Below the pieces are notes generated by a model that was given only the letters and a program-made list of their open reading frames with translations, ran no database searches and had not been told where the DNA came from. Positions 49,103 through 58,682 of a stretch of 58,820 nucleotides of DNA are shown here, piece after piece. The stretch lies in NCBI GenBank assembly GCA_011375175.1, contig DRME01000047.1:1-58820 (forward strand), read 5' to 3'. The stretch's first letter is position 1. Each line of letters begins with the position of its first letter. The translations under genes and the position numbers were made by a program. The stretch is from Deltaproteobacteria bacterium (GTDB lineage: Bacteria; Desulfobacterota; GWC2-55-46; DRME01).

Positions 49103-51907
49103 TCAGCGCAGCGCCGCGGCGCAGCGCCCGCATACGGACGGATGGTCGGCGTCGGAGCCGACGGTGGGACTGTAGTGCCAGCACCTCTCGCACTTTGCGC
49201 CCCCGGCCCTCGATACGCTCACGCGAAGCCCCTCGATCTCGGACGACTCGAAGAGCACCGCCCCCTCGGCCGGGGCGACCCGCCCGGCCTCCACGGCGGA
49301 GACGACGAGGATCTCCTTGAGCGCCGCCCTCTCGGCGGCCACGACTCCCCGAAGCCTCTCCGGCGCCTCGATGGTCACCGAAGCGTCGAGGGGGTGGCCG
49401 ATGAGCTTTTCGCGCCTGGCCGCCTCCAGGGCCCTGGCGGCCTCGGCCTTTATCTCCAGTATGGTCTTCCACTTCCGGCTCAGCCCTTCGTCGACCCACC
49501 GCTCGTTCACCTCGGGCAGGGAGGCGAGATGGACGCTTTCCACGTCGCGGCCCTTCATGTGCCGCCAGGCCTCGTCGGAGGTGAAGACCAGAACGGGCGC
49601 CACGAGACGCACCAGGTGGTCGAGCACGTGGTGGATCGTCGTCTGGGCCGCCCGGCGCCGCCGCGAGTCGCCGCGCTCGGTGTAGAGCCTGTCCTTTAGA
49701 GCGTCGAGGTAGAAGGCGCTCAGGTCGACGGCGCAGAAGTTGTGGACCGAGTGGTATATGGTGTGGAACTCGAAGCCCTCGTAGGCGGCGCGCACCCGGG
49801 CCGTAAGGCCCATGAGCCTGTGGAGCGTGAGCCTGTCGAGCTCCTCGAGCTCCCCGTACTCCACCGTGTGAGCGGCCGGGTCGAAGTCGTAGAGGTTTCC
49901 CAGTATGAACCTGAAGGTGTTTCGTATGCGCCTGTAGGCCTCGGACAGGCGCTTCAATATCTCCTCGGAGATGCGTATGTCCTCGCGGTAGTCCTCGCTC
50001 GCGGCCCACAGCCGCAGGACCTCGGCGCCGTAACGCTTTATCACCTCTCCGGGCGAGATGACGTTGCCCTGCGACTTGCTCATCTTCCTGCCCTGGCTGT
50101 CGACGACGAAGCCGTGGGTGAGAACGGCCCTGTAGGGCGGCGCGCCGCGGGTGGCGAGCGAGGCGAGAAGGGCCGAGTGGAACCAGCCGCGGTGCTGATC
50201 GCTTCCCTCCAGGTAGAGGTCCGCCGGGAATGCGAGCTCGTCGCGGCCCTCGAGCACGGCGGCGAAGCTCACGCCCGAGTCGAACCAGACGTCGAGGATG
50301 TCTTCTTCCTTGTCGAATTCCCGGCCCGAGCACCGGGGACACGTGACGGCGCCGCCTGTAATCTCGTCGAGCTCGCCCTCGAACCACAGGTCGGCGCCGT
50401 GGCGCTCGAAGAGGACGGCGAGCCGCTCGAGGAGCCCCTTGTCGAGGAAGGCGTGGCCGCAGCCGCGGCAGCGCAGCGCCGGTATGGGCACGCCCCAGGC
50501 CCTTTGGCGCGACAGGCACCAGTCGGGCCGGTTCTCTATCATCTTGTAGATGCGCTCCCTGCCCCACTCCGGTATCCAGCGCACCTTCTCCCTTACGGCC
50601 TCGAGGGCGAGCCGGCGCAGCGTGCGCCCGCCGGGAAGCGGCTCGTCCATGGAGGCGAACCACTGCTCGGTCGCGCGGAATATGATCGGGCTCTTGCAGC
50701 GCCAGCAGTGGGGGTAGGAGTGGCGGATCTCTTCGCTGAAGAGGAGCATGGAGCGCGAGCGCAGGAGTTCGATTATATCCCTGTTGGCGTCGAGGACGAA
50801 GCGGCCGCCGAGACCCTCGACATCGCCGGTGAAGCGCCCGCCGTTGTCCACCGGCGCGTAGATGTCGAGACCGTGACGAAGGCCGAGCTCGTAGTCGTCC
50901 TGGCCGTGGCCCGGCGCTATGTGGACGCAGCCCGTGCCCGCCTCGTTGGTCACGTGATCGCCGGTGACCACTACACAGGTGCGCTCTATCCACGGATGGC
51001 GGCACAGTATCCGACGGTCGAGCTCCGAGCCCTTCCAGGCGCCCAGCACCTCGTAGTCGTCGAATCCGAACTTCTCCATGCAGGAAGAGACGAGCTCGCG
51101 GTTTATCACCAGGTCTCCGGCCGGCGTGCGCACCAGGTTGTAGACGAGCTCGCCGTGGAGCGCGATGGCGAGGTTTGCCGGCAGGGTCCAGGGCGTGGTG
51201 GTCCAGATGACGAAGGACGTCTCCCTGTCGGGGCTCACCGGCAGCGCCCCCTTGGCGTCGACGACGGGGAACTTGACGAAGACGGCGGGCGAGCTCTTCT
51301 CGGCGTACTCGACCTCGGCCTCGGCCAGGGCCGTCCTGCAGGAGGCGCACCAGTGCACGGGCTTCTTGCCCTTGTATACTATGCCGGCCTCGACGAAACG
51401 GCCGAGCTCGCGCACGATGGCCGCCTGGTACGAGTAGTCCATGGTCAGGTAGGGCCGGTCCCACCAGCCGAAGACCCCGAGGCGTTTGAACTCGTCGCGC
51501 TGCACGGCCACGAACCGCTCGGCGTAGGCGCGGCAGCGCCTCCTTATCTCCACCTTCGATACCTTGTGCTTGTCGGCGCCCAGGGCCTTCTCCACCTGCA
51601 ACTCTATGGGCAGGCCGTGACAGTCCCAGCCCGGCACGTAGTCGGCCGCAAAGCCCGCCATGAAACGGCTCTTCACGACCATGTCCTTGAGTATCTTGTT
51701 GAGCGTGTGCCCCATGTGGATGTGGCCGTTCGCATAGGGAGGGCCGTCGTGGAGTATGTAGGCGGGCCGTCCCCTGCCCGCGGCGCTTATCTTGCCGTAG
51801 AGCCCCGCCTCGTCCCAGGCACCGAGCGTGCGCGGCTCGGTCTCCGGCAGCCGGGCCTTCATGGGAAAGTCGGTGCGGGGCAGATTGAGCGTATCCTTGT
51901 AGTCCAT
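49103..51907 (-). CDS. ileS: Isoleucyl-tRNA synthetase
   Basis: 934 residues, normal for bacterial IleRS. Class I motifs: [12 protein letters not shown] (HIGH) and [10 protein letters not shown] (KMSKS). An editing domain ([13 protein letters not shown], then [12 protein letters not shown]) lies between them, and a C-terminal zinc knuckle (CERCWHYSP...CGRC) completes the type found in most bacteria. I chose the ATG at 51907 ([10 protein letters not shown]) because the family starts there; the open frame extends upstream only into repeat sequence. GGAGAAGAG is the ribosome site. Confidence 0.97.
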   Translation of the reverse strand: MDYKDTLNLPRTDFPMKARLPETEPRTLGAWDEAGLYGKISAAGRGRPAYILHDGPPYANGHIHMGHTLNKILKDMVVKSRFMAGFAADYVPGWDCHGLPIELQVEKALGADKHKVSKVEIRRRCRAYAERFVAVQRDEFKRLGVFGWWDRPYLTMDYSYQAAIVRELGRFVEAGIVYKGKKPVHWCASCRTALAEAEVEYAEKSSPAVFVKFPVVDAKGALPVSPDRETSFVIWTTTPWTLPANLAIALHGELVYNLVRTPAGDLVINRELVSSCMEKFGFDDYEVLGAWKGSELDRRILCRHPWIERTCVVVTGDHVTNEAGTGCVHIAPGHGQDDYELGLRHGLDIYAPVDNGGRFTGDVEGLGGRFVLDANRDIIELLRSRSMLLFSEEIRHSYPHCWRCKSPIIFRATEQWFASMDEPLPGGRTLRRLALEAVREKVRWIPEWGRERIYKMIENRPDWCLSRQRAWGVPIPALRCRGCGHAFLDKGLLERLAVLFERHGADLWFEGELDEITGGAVTCPRCSGREFDKEEDILDVWFDSGVSFAAVLEGRDELAFPADLYLEGSDQHRGWFHSALLASLATRGAPPYRAVLTHGFVVDSQGRKMSKSQGNVISPGEVIKRYGAEVLRLWAASEDYREDIRISEEILKRLSEAYRRIRNTFRFILGNLYDFDPAAHTVEYGELEELDRLTLHRLMGLTARVRAAYEGFEFHTIYHSVHNFCAVDLSAFYLDALKDRLYTERGDSRRRRAAQTTIHHVLDHLVRLVAPVLVFTSDEAWRHMKGRDVESVHLASLPEVNERWVDEGLSRKWKTILEIKAEAARALEAARREKLIGHPLDASVTIEAPERLRGVVAAERAALKEILVVSAVEAGRVAPAEGAVLFESSEIEGLRVSVSRAGGAKCERCWHYSPTVGSDADHPSVCGRCAAALR

Positions 51908-51995
51908 GAGTCGGTTCTTCTCTTCTCCGGGAGTTTTTCTTGTTCGATTGTTAAGTGATAACATAAACCCCTTGAAATTTGAATCGTTTTTTGAC

Positions 51996-52190
51996 CGTCC
52001 CGCCCTGGGGGCGGTACGGGAGGAGGTTCGGGCCGCAAAGGCGTAAAAAGATCCCGCCTGGCGCGGGCCGAACCTCCCCCGTACCGCCGGGCATCCGCAA
52101 GACATATAGAGGGAGCCTAGGGGAAAGATGGGCCTGTGGCCCTTCTATAGAAGGTTTCCCCCAGTAAGTATTTAATCGGGGTTTCCTTAA
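51996..52190 (-). repeat. Palindromic element with inverted K hairpin (E18)
   Basis: K hairpin at about 52008-52088 with arms GGCGGTACGGGAGGAGG.../...CCTCCCCCGTACCGCC around the constant GCCGCAAAGGCGTAA core. The GAATAACATA-type junction is degenerate (AAGACATATAG). H1 with a GGGCCTGTGGCCC insert and the terminus TTTAATCGGGGTTTCC follow. It lies between the divergent ileS and crcB genes. Bases 52191-52314 carry the crcB leader, in which I looked for a fluoride riboswitch and saw none. Confidence 0.85.
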
Positions 52191-52314
52191 GGTTTGTATT
52201 GGAGGACCATAATTGTTATATAGAAGGGAAGCTCCGAAGCTATTGCGCTTGAGGGAGGCTTTTTGTAAAGTGGTTGCCGGGGTCGCATTCCGGCACGAGG
52301 GAGGTAATCAAGGG

Positions 52315-52695
52315 TTGAAGTTCATATTTATCGCCGTGGGAGGGGGGCTCGGCGCCCTGGCGCGCTACGGTCTCAGCGGCGTGGCATACCGCCTCTGGGG
52401 CGCCGGCTTTCCCTGGGGAACCCTGGCGGTCAACGCCGCCGGCGCCTTTGCGATAGGTTTTCTCTGGTCGCTATTCGAGGGCGCCCTCATCTCGACGCAG
52501 ATGCGCACCTTCGCGCTCATAGGCTTTCTCGGAAGCCTCACCACCTTCTCCACCTACACTCTCGAGACGATGACGCTCGTGCGCGACGGCGAGCTGCGGC
52601 TGGCCGTCGCCAATGTGGCGGTGAGCAACGCCCTCGGTCTCGCCCTCGTCGCGGCGGGCTACATCCTTGCGCGGGCCCTGACGGGCCAGCGCTGA
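52315..52695 (+). CDS. crcB: Fluoride exporter CrcB/Fluc
   Basis: 126 residues, four membrane helices. GGGLGALARYGLS, FPWGTLAVNAAGAFAIGFL and the GFLGSLTTFSTYTLE block (the Phe/Asn-rich pore and TFSTF-like motif) identify the dual-topology fluoride channel. TTG start at 52315, selected because GAGGGAGG lies upstream and the family begins there. It is followed by a DUF190 gene, a well-known pair. Confidence 0.93.
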   Translation: MKFIFIAVGGGLGALARYGLSGVAYRLWGAGFPWGTLAVNAAGAFAIGFLWSLFEGALISTQMRTFALIGFLGSLTTFSTYTLETMTLVRDGELRLAVANVAVSNALGLALVAAGYILARALTGQR

Positions 52696-52726
52696 AGCAC
52701 CGGCAATCGGTCGTCAAGGAGGCGCA

Positions 52727-53059
52727 ATGAAGGAATCGGGCGAAGGGATGCTGCTGAGGATATTCATAAGCGAATCGGCCCGCTACAGGAAGCGCCCGCT
52801 CTACGAGCAGATACTGCTGCGGGCCAAGGAGCTCGGCATAGCGGGAGGCACGGTGCTTCGCGGCATGATGGGCTACGGCATCCACGGCCGCCTCCACACG
52901 GCCAGGCTCCTGCGCCTCTCCGAGGACATGCCCATAATCATCGAGATAGCCGATACGCAGGCGCGGCTCGAAGCCTTCCTGCCCCATCTCGACGAGATGG
53001 TCGAGGAGGGCTTCATCACCATGGAGCGCATAAGGGTCATAAAGTACACGCCGTCGTGA
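52727..53059 (+). CDS. DUF190 family protein
   Basis: 110 residues. LLRIFISESARYRKRPLYE, then ELGIAGGTVLRGMMGYGIHG, then DMPIIIEIADTQ are DUF190 hallmarks; the fold resembles PII-like ferredoxin-type signalling proteins. Genes of this family usually follow crcB, as here, and probably regulate or support fluoride export. AAGGAGG is at ideal distance from the ATG. Confidence 0.93.
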   Translation: MKESGEGMLLRIFISESARYRKRPLYEQILLRAKELGIAGGTVLRGMMGYGIHGRLHTARLLRLSEDMPIIIEIADTQARLEAFLPHLDEMVEEGFITMERIRVIKYTPS

Positions 53060-53080
53060 GCCGGCGGCAACCTGCCCCCC

Positions 53081-54088
53081 CTACCTGCCCCGTTTGCGGA
53101 GTTTCTGGTACTTGTAGACGGCGCGGTTGTGTTCGGCGAGGCTCTTGGAGAAGTAGTGGGTGCCGTCGTTGCGGGAGACGAAGTAGAGGTATTTTTCGTC
53201 GGTGGGGTTGAGGGCCGCCTCTATGGAGGCGCGGCCGGGGTTTGCTATCGGTCCGGCCGGGAGTCCGTAGTTGACGTAGGTGTTGTAGGGCGTGGGCGTT
53301 CTCAGGTGCTTGCGTGTGAGGTTGCCGTCGAAGTCTTCTATGGCGTAGATGACGGTGGGATCGCTTTCGAGCCTTATGCCCCGGCGCAGCCTGTTGTGGA
53401 AGACGGCCGATATCCTGCGCCGCTCCTCGGGCACGGCCGTCTCTTTTTCTATTATGGAGGCCAGCGTGACGACCTCCTTGAGGGTCATGCCCCTTTCCTC
53501 CTGCAGCCTTTCGAACTCGCCCGAGTAGACCTCTCTGAAGCGGGCGACCATGGCGGCTATCATGTCGTCGACGCTCATGGCCCTGGTGAACTTGTAGGTG
53601 TCGGGGAAGAGGTATCCTTCGAGGCCGTCGGCGTCGATGCCGAGACTCCGGGCAAGCTCCCTGTCCGTGGCCCTCGCCATGAACTCTTCACGGTCGGCGA
53701 GGCCCTTGGCCTCGAGCAGGGCCGCCATCTGCCTTATGTTGTAGCCTTCGGGAAAGGTGACGGTGTACTGCTTGCTGAGCCCCCTGGTGAGGCTTTGGAG
53801 GACCTCCAGGGGCGTCATGGCGGTGGTGAGCTCGTACTCTCCGGCCCTTATGCGCTTGTGGGCGCCCATGAGACCGGCCACGAGGAGGAAGTCGTCGGCG
53901 TCTCGGACCACGCCGGCCTTTTCCAGGCTCGCGGCCACGAGCCTCGAGCTCGCGCCCTTGGGGATGACAACCGTCTTGGGCTCAGCGTGCCGCGAGGCCG
54001 GCGTAAAGAAGACGGCGTACAAATGCACCGCCGCCGCCACCGAGGCGGCAGCGGCGACCCAGAGGGCCTTCTCCAACCTTCTCTTCAT
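53081..54088 (-). CDS. mltG: Endolytic murein transglycosylase MltG
   Basis: 335 residues. An N-terminal membrane helix (ALWVAAAASVAAAVHLYAVFF) anchors a periplasmic YceG domain: a LysM-like part (VIPKGASSRLVAASL), the FPEGYNIRQMA block, GLEGYLFPDTYKF, the catalytic Glu in LASIIEKETAV and the final TPYNTYVNYGLPAGPIANPG. It cuts nascent glycan strands and sets their length. It lies 44 bases after ruvX, on the same strand, a common pairing. Confidence 0.95.
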   Translation of the reverse strand: MKRRLEKALWVAAAASVAAAVHLYAVFFTPASRHAEPKTVVIPKGASSRLVAASLEKAGVVRDADDFLLVAGLMGAHKRIRAGEYELTTAMTPLEVLQSLTRGLSKQYTVTFPEGYNIRQMAALLEAKGLADREEFMARATDRELARSLGIDADGLEGYLFPDTYKFTRAMSVDDMIAAMVARFREVYSGEFERLQEERGMTLKEVVTLASIIEKETAVPEERRRISAVFHNRLRRGIRLESDPTVIYAIEDFDGNLTRKHLRTPTPYNTYVNYGLPAGPIANPGRASIEAALNPTDEKYLYFVSRNDGTHYFSKSLAEHNRAVYKYQKLRKRGR

Positions 54089-54132
54089 TTTTTCAAATTT
54101 TTCAAGGAGTTACAGGTACAGCGGCGGGGCCG

Positions 54133-54579
54133 TCAGGGCTCGGCTCCCTCCGCCTCCCCCTTAACGCCCCGGCTGTCCATGAAGCCCTGGAGGATATAGC
54201 TCGCCGCCAGCTTGTCGACCACCTCTTTGCGCTTTCGGCGGCTCACGTTGCCCTCGATGAGGACCCGCTCCACCGCCGACGTGGAGAGGCGCTCGTCCCA
54301 GGTCTCCACGGGCAACGGTGTTGCGGCCCTGAGCTCGTCGACAAAGGCCATGACCATCTCGGCCTGGGGCCCCGCCGTGCCGTTCATGTTGACCGGCAGG
54401 CCCACCACGATGCCGGCCGCCTGCTCCCCTTCGGCCCGTCTGCACACCTCGGCCACGTCGGCGCCCGTGCCCCTGCGCTCTATCGTGCAGAGCGGATGGG
54501 CCGAAAAGCCGAGGGCGTCGCTCACGGCCACGCCTATGCGCCTGGTCCCCACGTCGAGGCCGATCCATTTCGGTTTCAT
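54133..54579 (-). CDS. ruvX: Putative Holliday junction resolvase / 16S rRNA processing nuclease
   Basis: 148 residues, RNase H-like fold of the YqgF family. GLDVGTRRIGVAVSD (first Asp), GIVVGLPVNMNGT and ETWDERLSTSAVE carry the expected catalytic acids, and DKLAASYILQGFMD ends the domain. In E. coli YqgF is essential and acts in 16S rRNA maturation. Upstream gene of the ruvX-mltG pair. ATG start at 54579; downstream of element E19. Confidence 0.94.
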   Translation of the reverse strand: MKPKWIGLDVGTRRIGVAVSDALGFSAHPLCTIERRGTGADVAEVCRRAEGEQAAGIVVGLPVNMNGTAGPQAEMVMAFVDELRAATPLPVETWDERLSTSAVERVLIEGNVSRRKRKEVVDKLAASYILQGFMDSRGVKGEAEGAEP

Positions 54580-54620
54580 CTGCGCTTTCTTCGCCGGGCG
54601 AAGACCCCTTCGTTACGTGC

Positions 54621-54875
54621 AAGGAAGCTCGGATTACCCTGGGGGAAACTTTCCGTAGAAGGGCCACAGGCCCGCGTTTCCCCCTGCCCCATCGCATGGT
54701 ATTCGGATATTCGGCTGTACCGGGGGTTCGGCCCGCGCCAGGCGGGATTTTTACGCCTTTGCGGCCCGAACCCCCCGGTACAGCCCCCAAGGCAGCCGGC
54801 GCGGGCAGCCTGGGGGAAACTTTCTGAAGAAAGTTTCCCCCAGACCCCCTTCAAAGACTTTTAATTCCCTGTTTC
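54621..54875 (+). repeat. Palindromic element K + H1, truncated in C (E19)
   Basis: AAGGAAGCTCGGATTACC, H1 with a GGGCCACAGGCCC insert, K hairpin at about 54710-54786, GGCAGCCGGCGCGGGCAG, perfect H1, C spacer, and then only the first bases of C (TTCCCTG) before ending in unique sequence. Bases 54876-55063 contain no gene. Confidence 0.88.
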
Positions 54876-55063
54876 CCAAAAAGTTCGAAGTCTCCCGCGG
54901 GCGCGCCTTCACGGCGGCGGCCCGGAGATGGGGCGCCGTCCAGCAAGGCCGAGATACAGCGAGAGCCGAGGGGAGCGCGGGTCCGCGACCACTTTGCGCC
55001 CCCCCTCTTTGAAAATATACCGCACAAAGCGGTCTTTTTCAACCCCTTCCGGTCCGGCGGGCG

Positions 55064-55093
55064 TTGACAGGCGGAAAGGTTGTAATATAAAAT
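55064..55093 (+). promoter_or_regulatory. mnmG promoter
   Basis: TTGACA (55064-55069), then TATAAA (55086-55091, spacer 16) or TAAAAT (55088-55093, spacer 18). Transcription would start inside the parS palindrome that begins at 55096. Confidence 0.65.
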
Positions 55094-55095
55094 AA

Positions 55096-55127
55096 CCTCT
55101 CCCTGTTCCACGTGGAACAGGGAGAGG
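55096..55127. promoter_or_regulatory. parS: parS site within a 32-bp perfect palindrome
   Basis: TGTTCCACGTGGAACA (55104-55119) is a perfect ParB-binding parS. Here it is extended on both sides (CCTCTCCC / GGGAGAGG) to a 32-base perfect palindrome. It sits between the mnmG promoter and start codon, so bound ParB could block transcription. Confidence 0.88.
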
Positions 55128-55155
55128 CGGCGAGCAAGGAACGGAGGCGAAGGGC

Positions 55156-57039
55156 GTGAGGCGGGAGTGTGACATAGTGGTCGTCGGCGGGGGCCATGCC
55201 GGGTGCGAGGCGGCGCTTGCGGCCTGGCGGCTGGGCCTTGAGACGACGGTCGTCACCATGAACGTCGACACCATAGGCCAGATGTCCTGCAACCCCGCCA
55301 TAGGAGGTGTTGCCAAGGGCCATCTCGTAAAGGAGATAGACGCCCTGGGCGGCGAGATGGCCCTGGCCATAGACGACGCGGCCATCCAGTACCGCACGCT
55401 CAACGCATCGAAAGGTCCGGCCGTGCGCGCAACCCGCGCCCAGGCCGACAGGACCCGCTACAGGCTCCGCATGCGCGCAGCCCTGGAGGCGAGAAAGGGC
55501 CTCGCCATACGCCAGGGCACGGTCGAGGGGCTGGTGATCGAAGGGGGCGGCGGGGCCGGCCCGGCGCCGGCGGTGCGGGGCGTGAGGCTCTCCACGGGCG
55601 AGACGATAGGCGCAAGGGCCGTGGTCGTCACGACCGGCACCTTCCTAAACGGCCTCATCCACATAGGGATGAGGCGCTTCCCGGGCGGCAGGGCCGGCGA
55701 CGAGGCGAGCACGGCCCTTGCGCGGGCGCTCCGGGCCCTGGGACTTCGCATGGGCAGGCTCAAGACCGGCACCTGTCCGCGCCTTGACGCAAGGACCATA
55801 GACTTCTCCAGGCTCGCGCCCCAGTACGGCGAGCAGACAAGCCCCTTCTCCTTCTCCAACAGCGTGGTGACGGGCGAGCAGATGCCCTGTCACATCACCT
55901 ACACCAACGGGCGGACCCACGAGCTGATACGGGCAAACCTCGACCGCTCGCCCCTTTTCAGCGGCGTCATCGAGGGCGTGGGCCCCCGCTACTGCCCCTC
56001 CATCGAGGACAAGGTGGTGCGCTTCCCCGACCGTGAGCGCCACCAGATATTCCTCGAACCCGAGGGCCCGGACACCTGCGAGGTCTACCCCAACGGCCTC
56101 TCCACGAGCCTGCCCGTGGAGGTGCAGGCCCGCATGGTGAGGACCGTCGAGGGACTCGAGGATGCGCGGATCGTGAGGCCCGGCTACGCCGTGGAGTACG
56201 ACTTCGTCGACCCCACGGAGCTATATCCGACGCTGGAGACGAAAAAAATCAGGGGCCTGTACCTGGCGGGCCAGATAAACGGCACCTCGGGCTACGAGGA
56301 GGCCGCGGCCCAGGGGCTCGTGGCCGGCGCCAACGCGGCCCTCAAGGTCCTGGGCAGGGCCCCGCTCGTGCTCGGCCGCCACGAGGCCTACATCGGCGTG
56401 CTCATCGACGACCTCGTAACCAGGGGCACGAGCGAGCCCTACAGGATGTTCACCTCCAGGGCCGAGTACAGGCTGCTGCTCAGGGAGGACAACGCCGAGT
56501 GGCGGCTGCGCGACAAGGCCCGCACTGCGGGGCTTGTCGACGACGAGGGTTACGAGGGTTACAGGAGGCGGCTCGAAGAGAGGCGGCGTGTGCTCGAGTG
56601 GCTGGAAGGGACGAAGGCGGCTCCCACGGAGCGGACCAACGCGAGGCTTTCGGAGCTCGGCATGGGCTCCATACGAAGGGTGCATACCTACAGGGAGCTT
56701 CTTCGCAGGCCCGAGGCGACGGTGAGAAAGCTCTTCGAGCTCGCCGGCGGGAGCGTGGCCGCCTCGCCCGCGGTGCTCGCCTCGGTGGAGACGGAGGTCA
56801 AGTACGAGGGCTACATAAGCCGCCAGATGGAGGAGGCGCAGCGCTTCAGGCGGGCCGAGGAGACGAGGATCCCCCCTGCGCTCGACTTCGGGGAGGTGGC
56901 GGGCCTCTCCGCCGAGGCGCGCGAAAAGCTCGCACGGGCGCGGCCGCTGTCGATAGGGCAGGCGGGCCGCATCCCCGGCGTAACGCCCGCCGCGCTCTCG
57001 CTCATAATGGTGCACCTGAGGAAGACGGGGGCGCTTTGA
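55156..57039 (+). CDS. mnmG: tRNA uridine-5-carboxymethylaminomethyl enzyme MnmG (GidA)
   Basis: 627 residues. FAD-binding [13 protein letters not shown] at the N-terminus, [21 protein letters not shown], the [12 protein letters not shown] block, [10 protein letters not shown] and the active-site Cys region [13 protein letters not shown], and the C-terminal [18 protein letters not shown] tRNA/MnmE-binding part. With MnmE it modifies the wobble uridine of several tRNAs. GTG start at 55156 as in many GidA. First gene of the mnmG-rsmG-parA group that normally flanks oriC. Confidence 0.97.
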   Translation: MRRECDIVVVGGGHAGCEAALAAWRLGLETTVVTMNVDTIGQMSCNPAIGGVAKGHLVKEIDALGGEMALAIDDAAIQYRTLNASKGPAVRATRAQADRTRYRLRMRAALEARKGLAIRQGTVEGLVIEGGGGAGPAPAVRGVRLSTGETIGARAVVVTTGTFLNGLIHIGMRRFPGGRAGDEASTALARALRALGLRMGRLKTGTCPRLDARTIDFSRLAPQYGEQTSPFSFSNSVVTGEQMPCHITYTNGRTHELIRANLDRSPLFSGVIEGVGPRYCPSIEDKVVRFPDRERHQIFLEPEGPDTCEVYPNGLSTSLPVEVQARMVRTVEGLEDARIVRPGYAVEYDFVDPTELYPTLETKKIRGLYLAGQINGTSGYEEAAAQGLVAGANAALKVLGRAPLVLGRHEAYIGVLIDDLVTRGTSEPYRMFTSRAEYRLLLREDNAEWRLRDKARTAGLVDDEGYEGYRRRLEERRRVLEWLEGTKAAPTERTNARLSELGMGSIRRVHTYRELLRRPEATVRKLFELAGGSVAASPAVLASVETEVKYEGYISRQMEEAQRFRRAEETRIPPALDFGEVAGLSAEAREKLARARPLSIGQAGRIPGVTPAALSLIMVHLRKTGAL

Positions 57040-57065
57040 CAGGGGCCGCGAGGAGGAGGGAGCTC

Positions 57066-57734
57066 ATGGAGAGGCTCGCCGCCGGGGCGCTCTCCCTGGG
57101 CGTAGCGCTCGACGAAAGGGCGCTTTGCCGCTTCGCCCTCTACCTCGAGGAGCTGGGGCGCTGGAACAGGCGCGTAAACCTCACGGCCGCAAGGAGCGAC
57201 GAAGAGGTCGTGGAGCGCCACTTCCTCGACTCGCTCACTCCCTTATCGCTCGTCGGACCGGCGGGCCGCCTGCTGGATGTGGGCTCGGGCGGCGGCTTTC
57301 CGGGGCTGCCCATGAAGATCGCGCGTCCGGGACTCGACGTAACGCTCGTGGACTCGAGGGAGAAGAAGGTCTTTTTCCTCCGTCACGTCATAAGGAGGCT
57401 CGGCCTCGACGGCGTGGAGGCCCTGGCCTGCCGTGTGGAGAGCGACGCCTTCCGGCGCCTCCACGGCCACCGCTACGACTGCGTCATATCGAGGGCCTTC
57501 TCGGCCCTCGACGACTTCTTCCGCCTCGCGGCGCCCCTTGCCGCGCCGGGCGGGCTGGTGGTCGCCATGAAAGGGCCTCTCGGTGCGGAGCTGGAGGCGG
57601 AGATCGAAGAGGTTTCAAGGCGCCGCGGGCTCGCAGCGGCCATTAGGGAGGTCGCGGCGCCCCTTGCCGCCCGCCGGACGACCCTGGTGGCCTGGAGGAT
57701 CCCACGGCAAAGCCTTTCCGGCAGGGGGCGCTGA
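57066..57734 (+). CDS. rsmG: 16S rRNA m7G527 methyltransferase RsmG (GidB)
   Basis: 222 residues. The SAM-binding motif LLDVGSGGGFPGLP, WNRRVNLTA upstream of it, HFLDSLTPL, SREKKVFFLRHV and SRAFSALDDF define GidB. It methylates G527 of 16S rRNA. The ATG at 57066 follows GAGGAGGAGGG; a TTG overlapping the mnmG stop is also possible and would add about nine residues. Confidence 0.95.
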   Translation: MERLAAGALSLGVALDERALCRFALYLEELGRWNRRVNLTAARSDEEVVERHFLDSLTPLSLVGPAGRLLDVGSGGGFPGLPMKIARPGLDVTLVDSREKKVFFLRHVIRRLGLDGVEALACRVESDAFRRLHGHRYDCVISRAFSALDDFFRLAAPLAAPGGLVVAMKGPLGAELEAEIEEVSRRRGLAAAIREVAAPLAARRTTLVAWRIPRQSLSGRGR

Positions 57735-57778
57735 CGGGCGTCCGCGGCCCCTGCGCTTCCGGTGTTCCACCGCTCCGG

Positions 57779-57794
57779 TGTTCCACGTGGAACA
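57779..57794. promoter_or_regulatory. parS: Second parS site
   Basis: TGTTCCACGTGGAACA, identical in its 16-base core to the site at 55104, but without the extended arms. A half site (GGTGTTCCAC) lies just upstream at about 57761-57770, forming a short direct repeat. Located between rsmG and parA. Confidence 0.88.
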
Positions 57795-57816
57795 TCGACG
57801 GCGGCCCTCAATTTTC

Positions 57817-57844
57817 TTGCAACGGCAACGCCATGTGATACACT
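57817..57844 (+). promoter_or_regulatory. Possible parA promoter
   Basis: TTGCAA (57817-57822), 16 bases, TACACT (57839-57844), followed by a leader of about 42 bases. It lies 22 bases downstream of the second parS, so ParB could influence it. Confidence 0.45.
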
Positions 57845-57892
57845 CTTGTAACTGTAGGGACGGAAAGGGCACGGGCCGGAAAAAGGGGCGTA

Positions 57893-58678
57893 ATGGGGCG
57901 CATAATCGCGGTGGCAAACCAGAAGGGAGGCGTCGGCAAGACCACCACGTCGGTCAACCTCGCGGCCTCCCTGGCCGTGGCGGAAAGACGGGTCCTGCTC
58001 GTCGACTTCGACCCCCAGGGCAACGCCACGAGCGGCGTGGGCGTGGACAGGGACGGCGCCGACGACGCAGGCGGCATCTACCACGCCCTCATCGAAGACA
58101 GGGGCCTTGAAGGCCTCGTGCGGGAGACGGCGCTCCCCTTTCTCAAGGTCGTGCCATCGAGCATCGACCTGAGCGGGGCCGAGGTGGAGCTGGTCGACGA
58201 CCCCGAGCGGGGACTGAAGCTCAGGGCCCTCGTCTCCGAAATAAAGGACGCGCACGACTACATCATCATCGACTGTCCGCCCTCGCTCAGCCTCCTCACG
58301 GTCAACGGCCTCGCCGCCTGCGACTCGGTGCTCATACCGATCCAGTGCGAATACTACGCGCTCGAGGGCATAAGCCTCATGATGGAGACCATCGAGCTCA
58401 TACGGAGGGACCTCAACCCGGAGCTCGAGATCGAAGGCGTGCTCCTCACCATGTACGACGGCCGCACCAACCTCTCCCGGCAGGTGGCCGAAGAGGTGAG
58501 AAGCCACTTCGGCGACAAGACCTTCAGGACGGTCATACCGAGGAACGTGAGACTCAGCGAGTCCCCGAGCTTCGGTAAACCCATCGTGCTCTACGACATC
58601 CAGTCCAGAGGCGCGATAAGCTACCTCGAACTGGCAAGAGAAATTATCGTAAAAAACGAACAACAGGACGCAGACTGA
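57893..58678 (+). CDS. parA: Chromosome-partitioning ATPase ParA (Soj)
   Basis: 261 residues. The deviant Walker A KGGVGKTT (residues 11-18), VLLVDFDPQGNAT, DYIIIDCPPSLSLLT and the IPIQCEYYALEGI block are typical of the short chromosomal ParA/Soj without an N-terminal HTH. It works with ParB on the parS sites to segregate origins. ParB is expected next, but the window ends in a repeat that follows this gene. Confidence 0.97.
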   Translation: MGRIIAVANQKGGVGKTTTSVNLAASLAVAERRVLLVDFDPQGNATSGVGVDRDGADDAGGIYHALIEDRGLEGLVRETALPFLKVVPSSIDLSGAEVELVDDPERGLKLRALVSEIKDAHDYIIIDCPPSLSLLTVNGLAACDSVLIPIQCEYYALEGISLMMETIELIRRDLNPELEIEGVLLTMYDGRTNLSRQVAEEVRSHFGDKTFRTVIPRNVRLSESPSFGKPIVLYDIQSRGAISYLELAREIIVKNEQQDAD

Positions 58679-58682
58679 GCCG

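Noticed and set aside
49086-51464. Open frame extending lspA upstream to 955 codons
   Set aside because: Only the last 162 codons (LspA) look like protein; the rest is an off-frame reading of ileS.
52191-52314. Fluoride riboswitch ahead of crcB
   Set aside because: I could not find the conserved GG-GAUGG...CUGAUGA-type core in the leader by eye.
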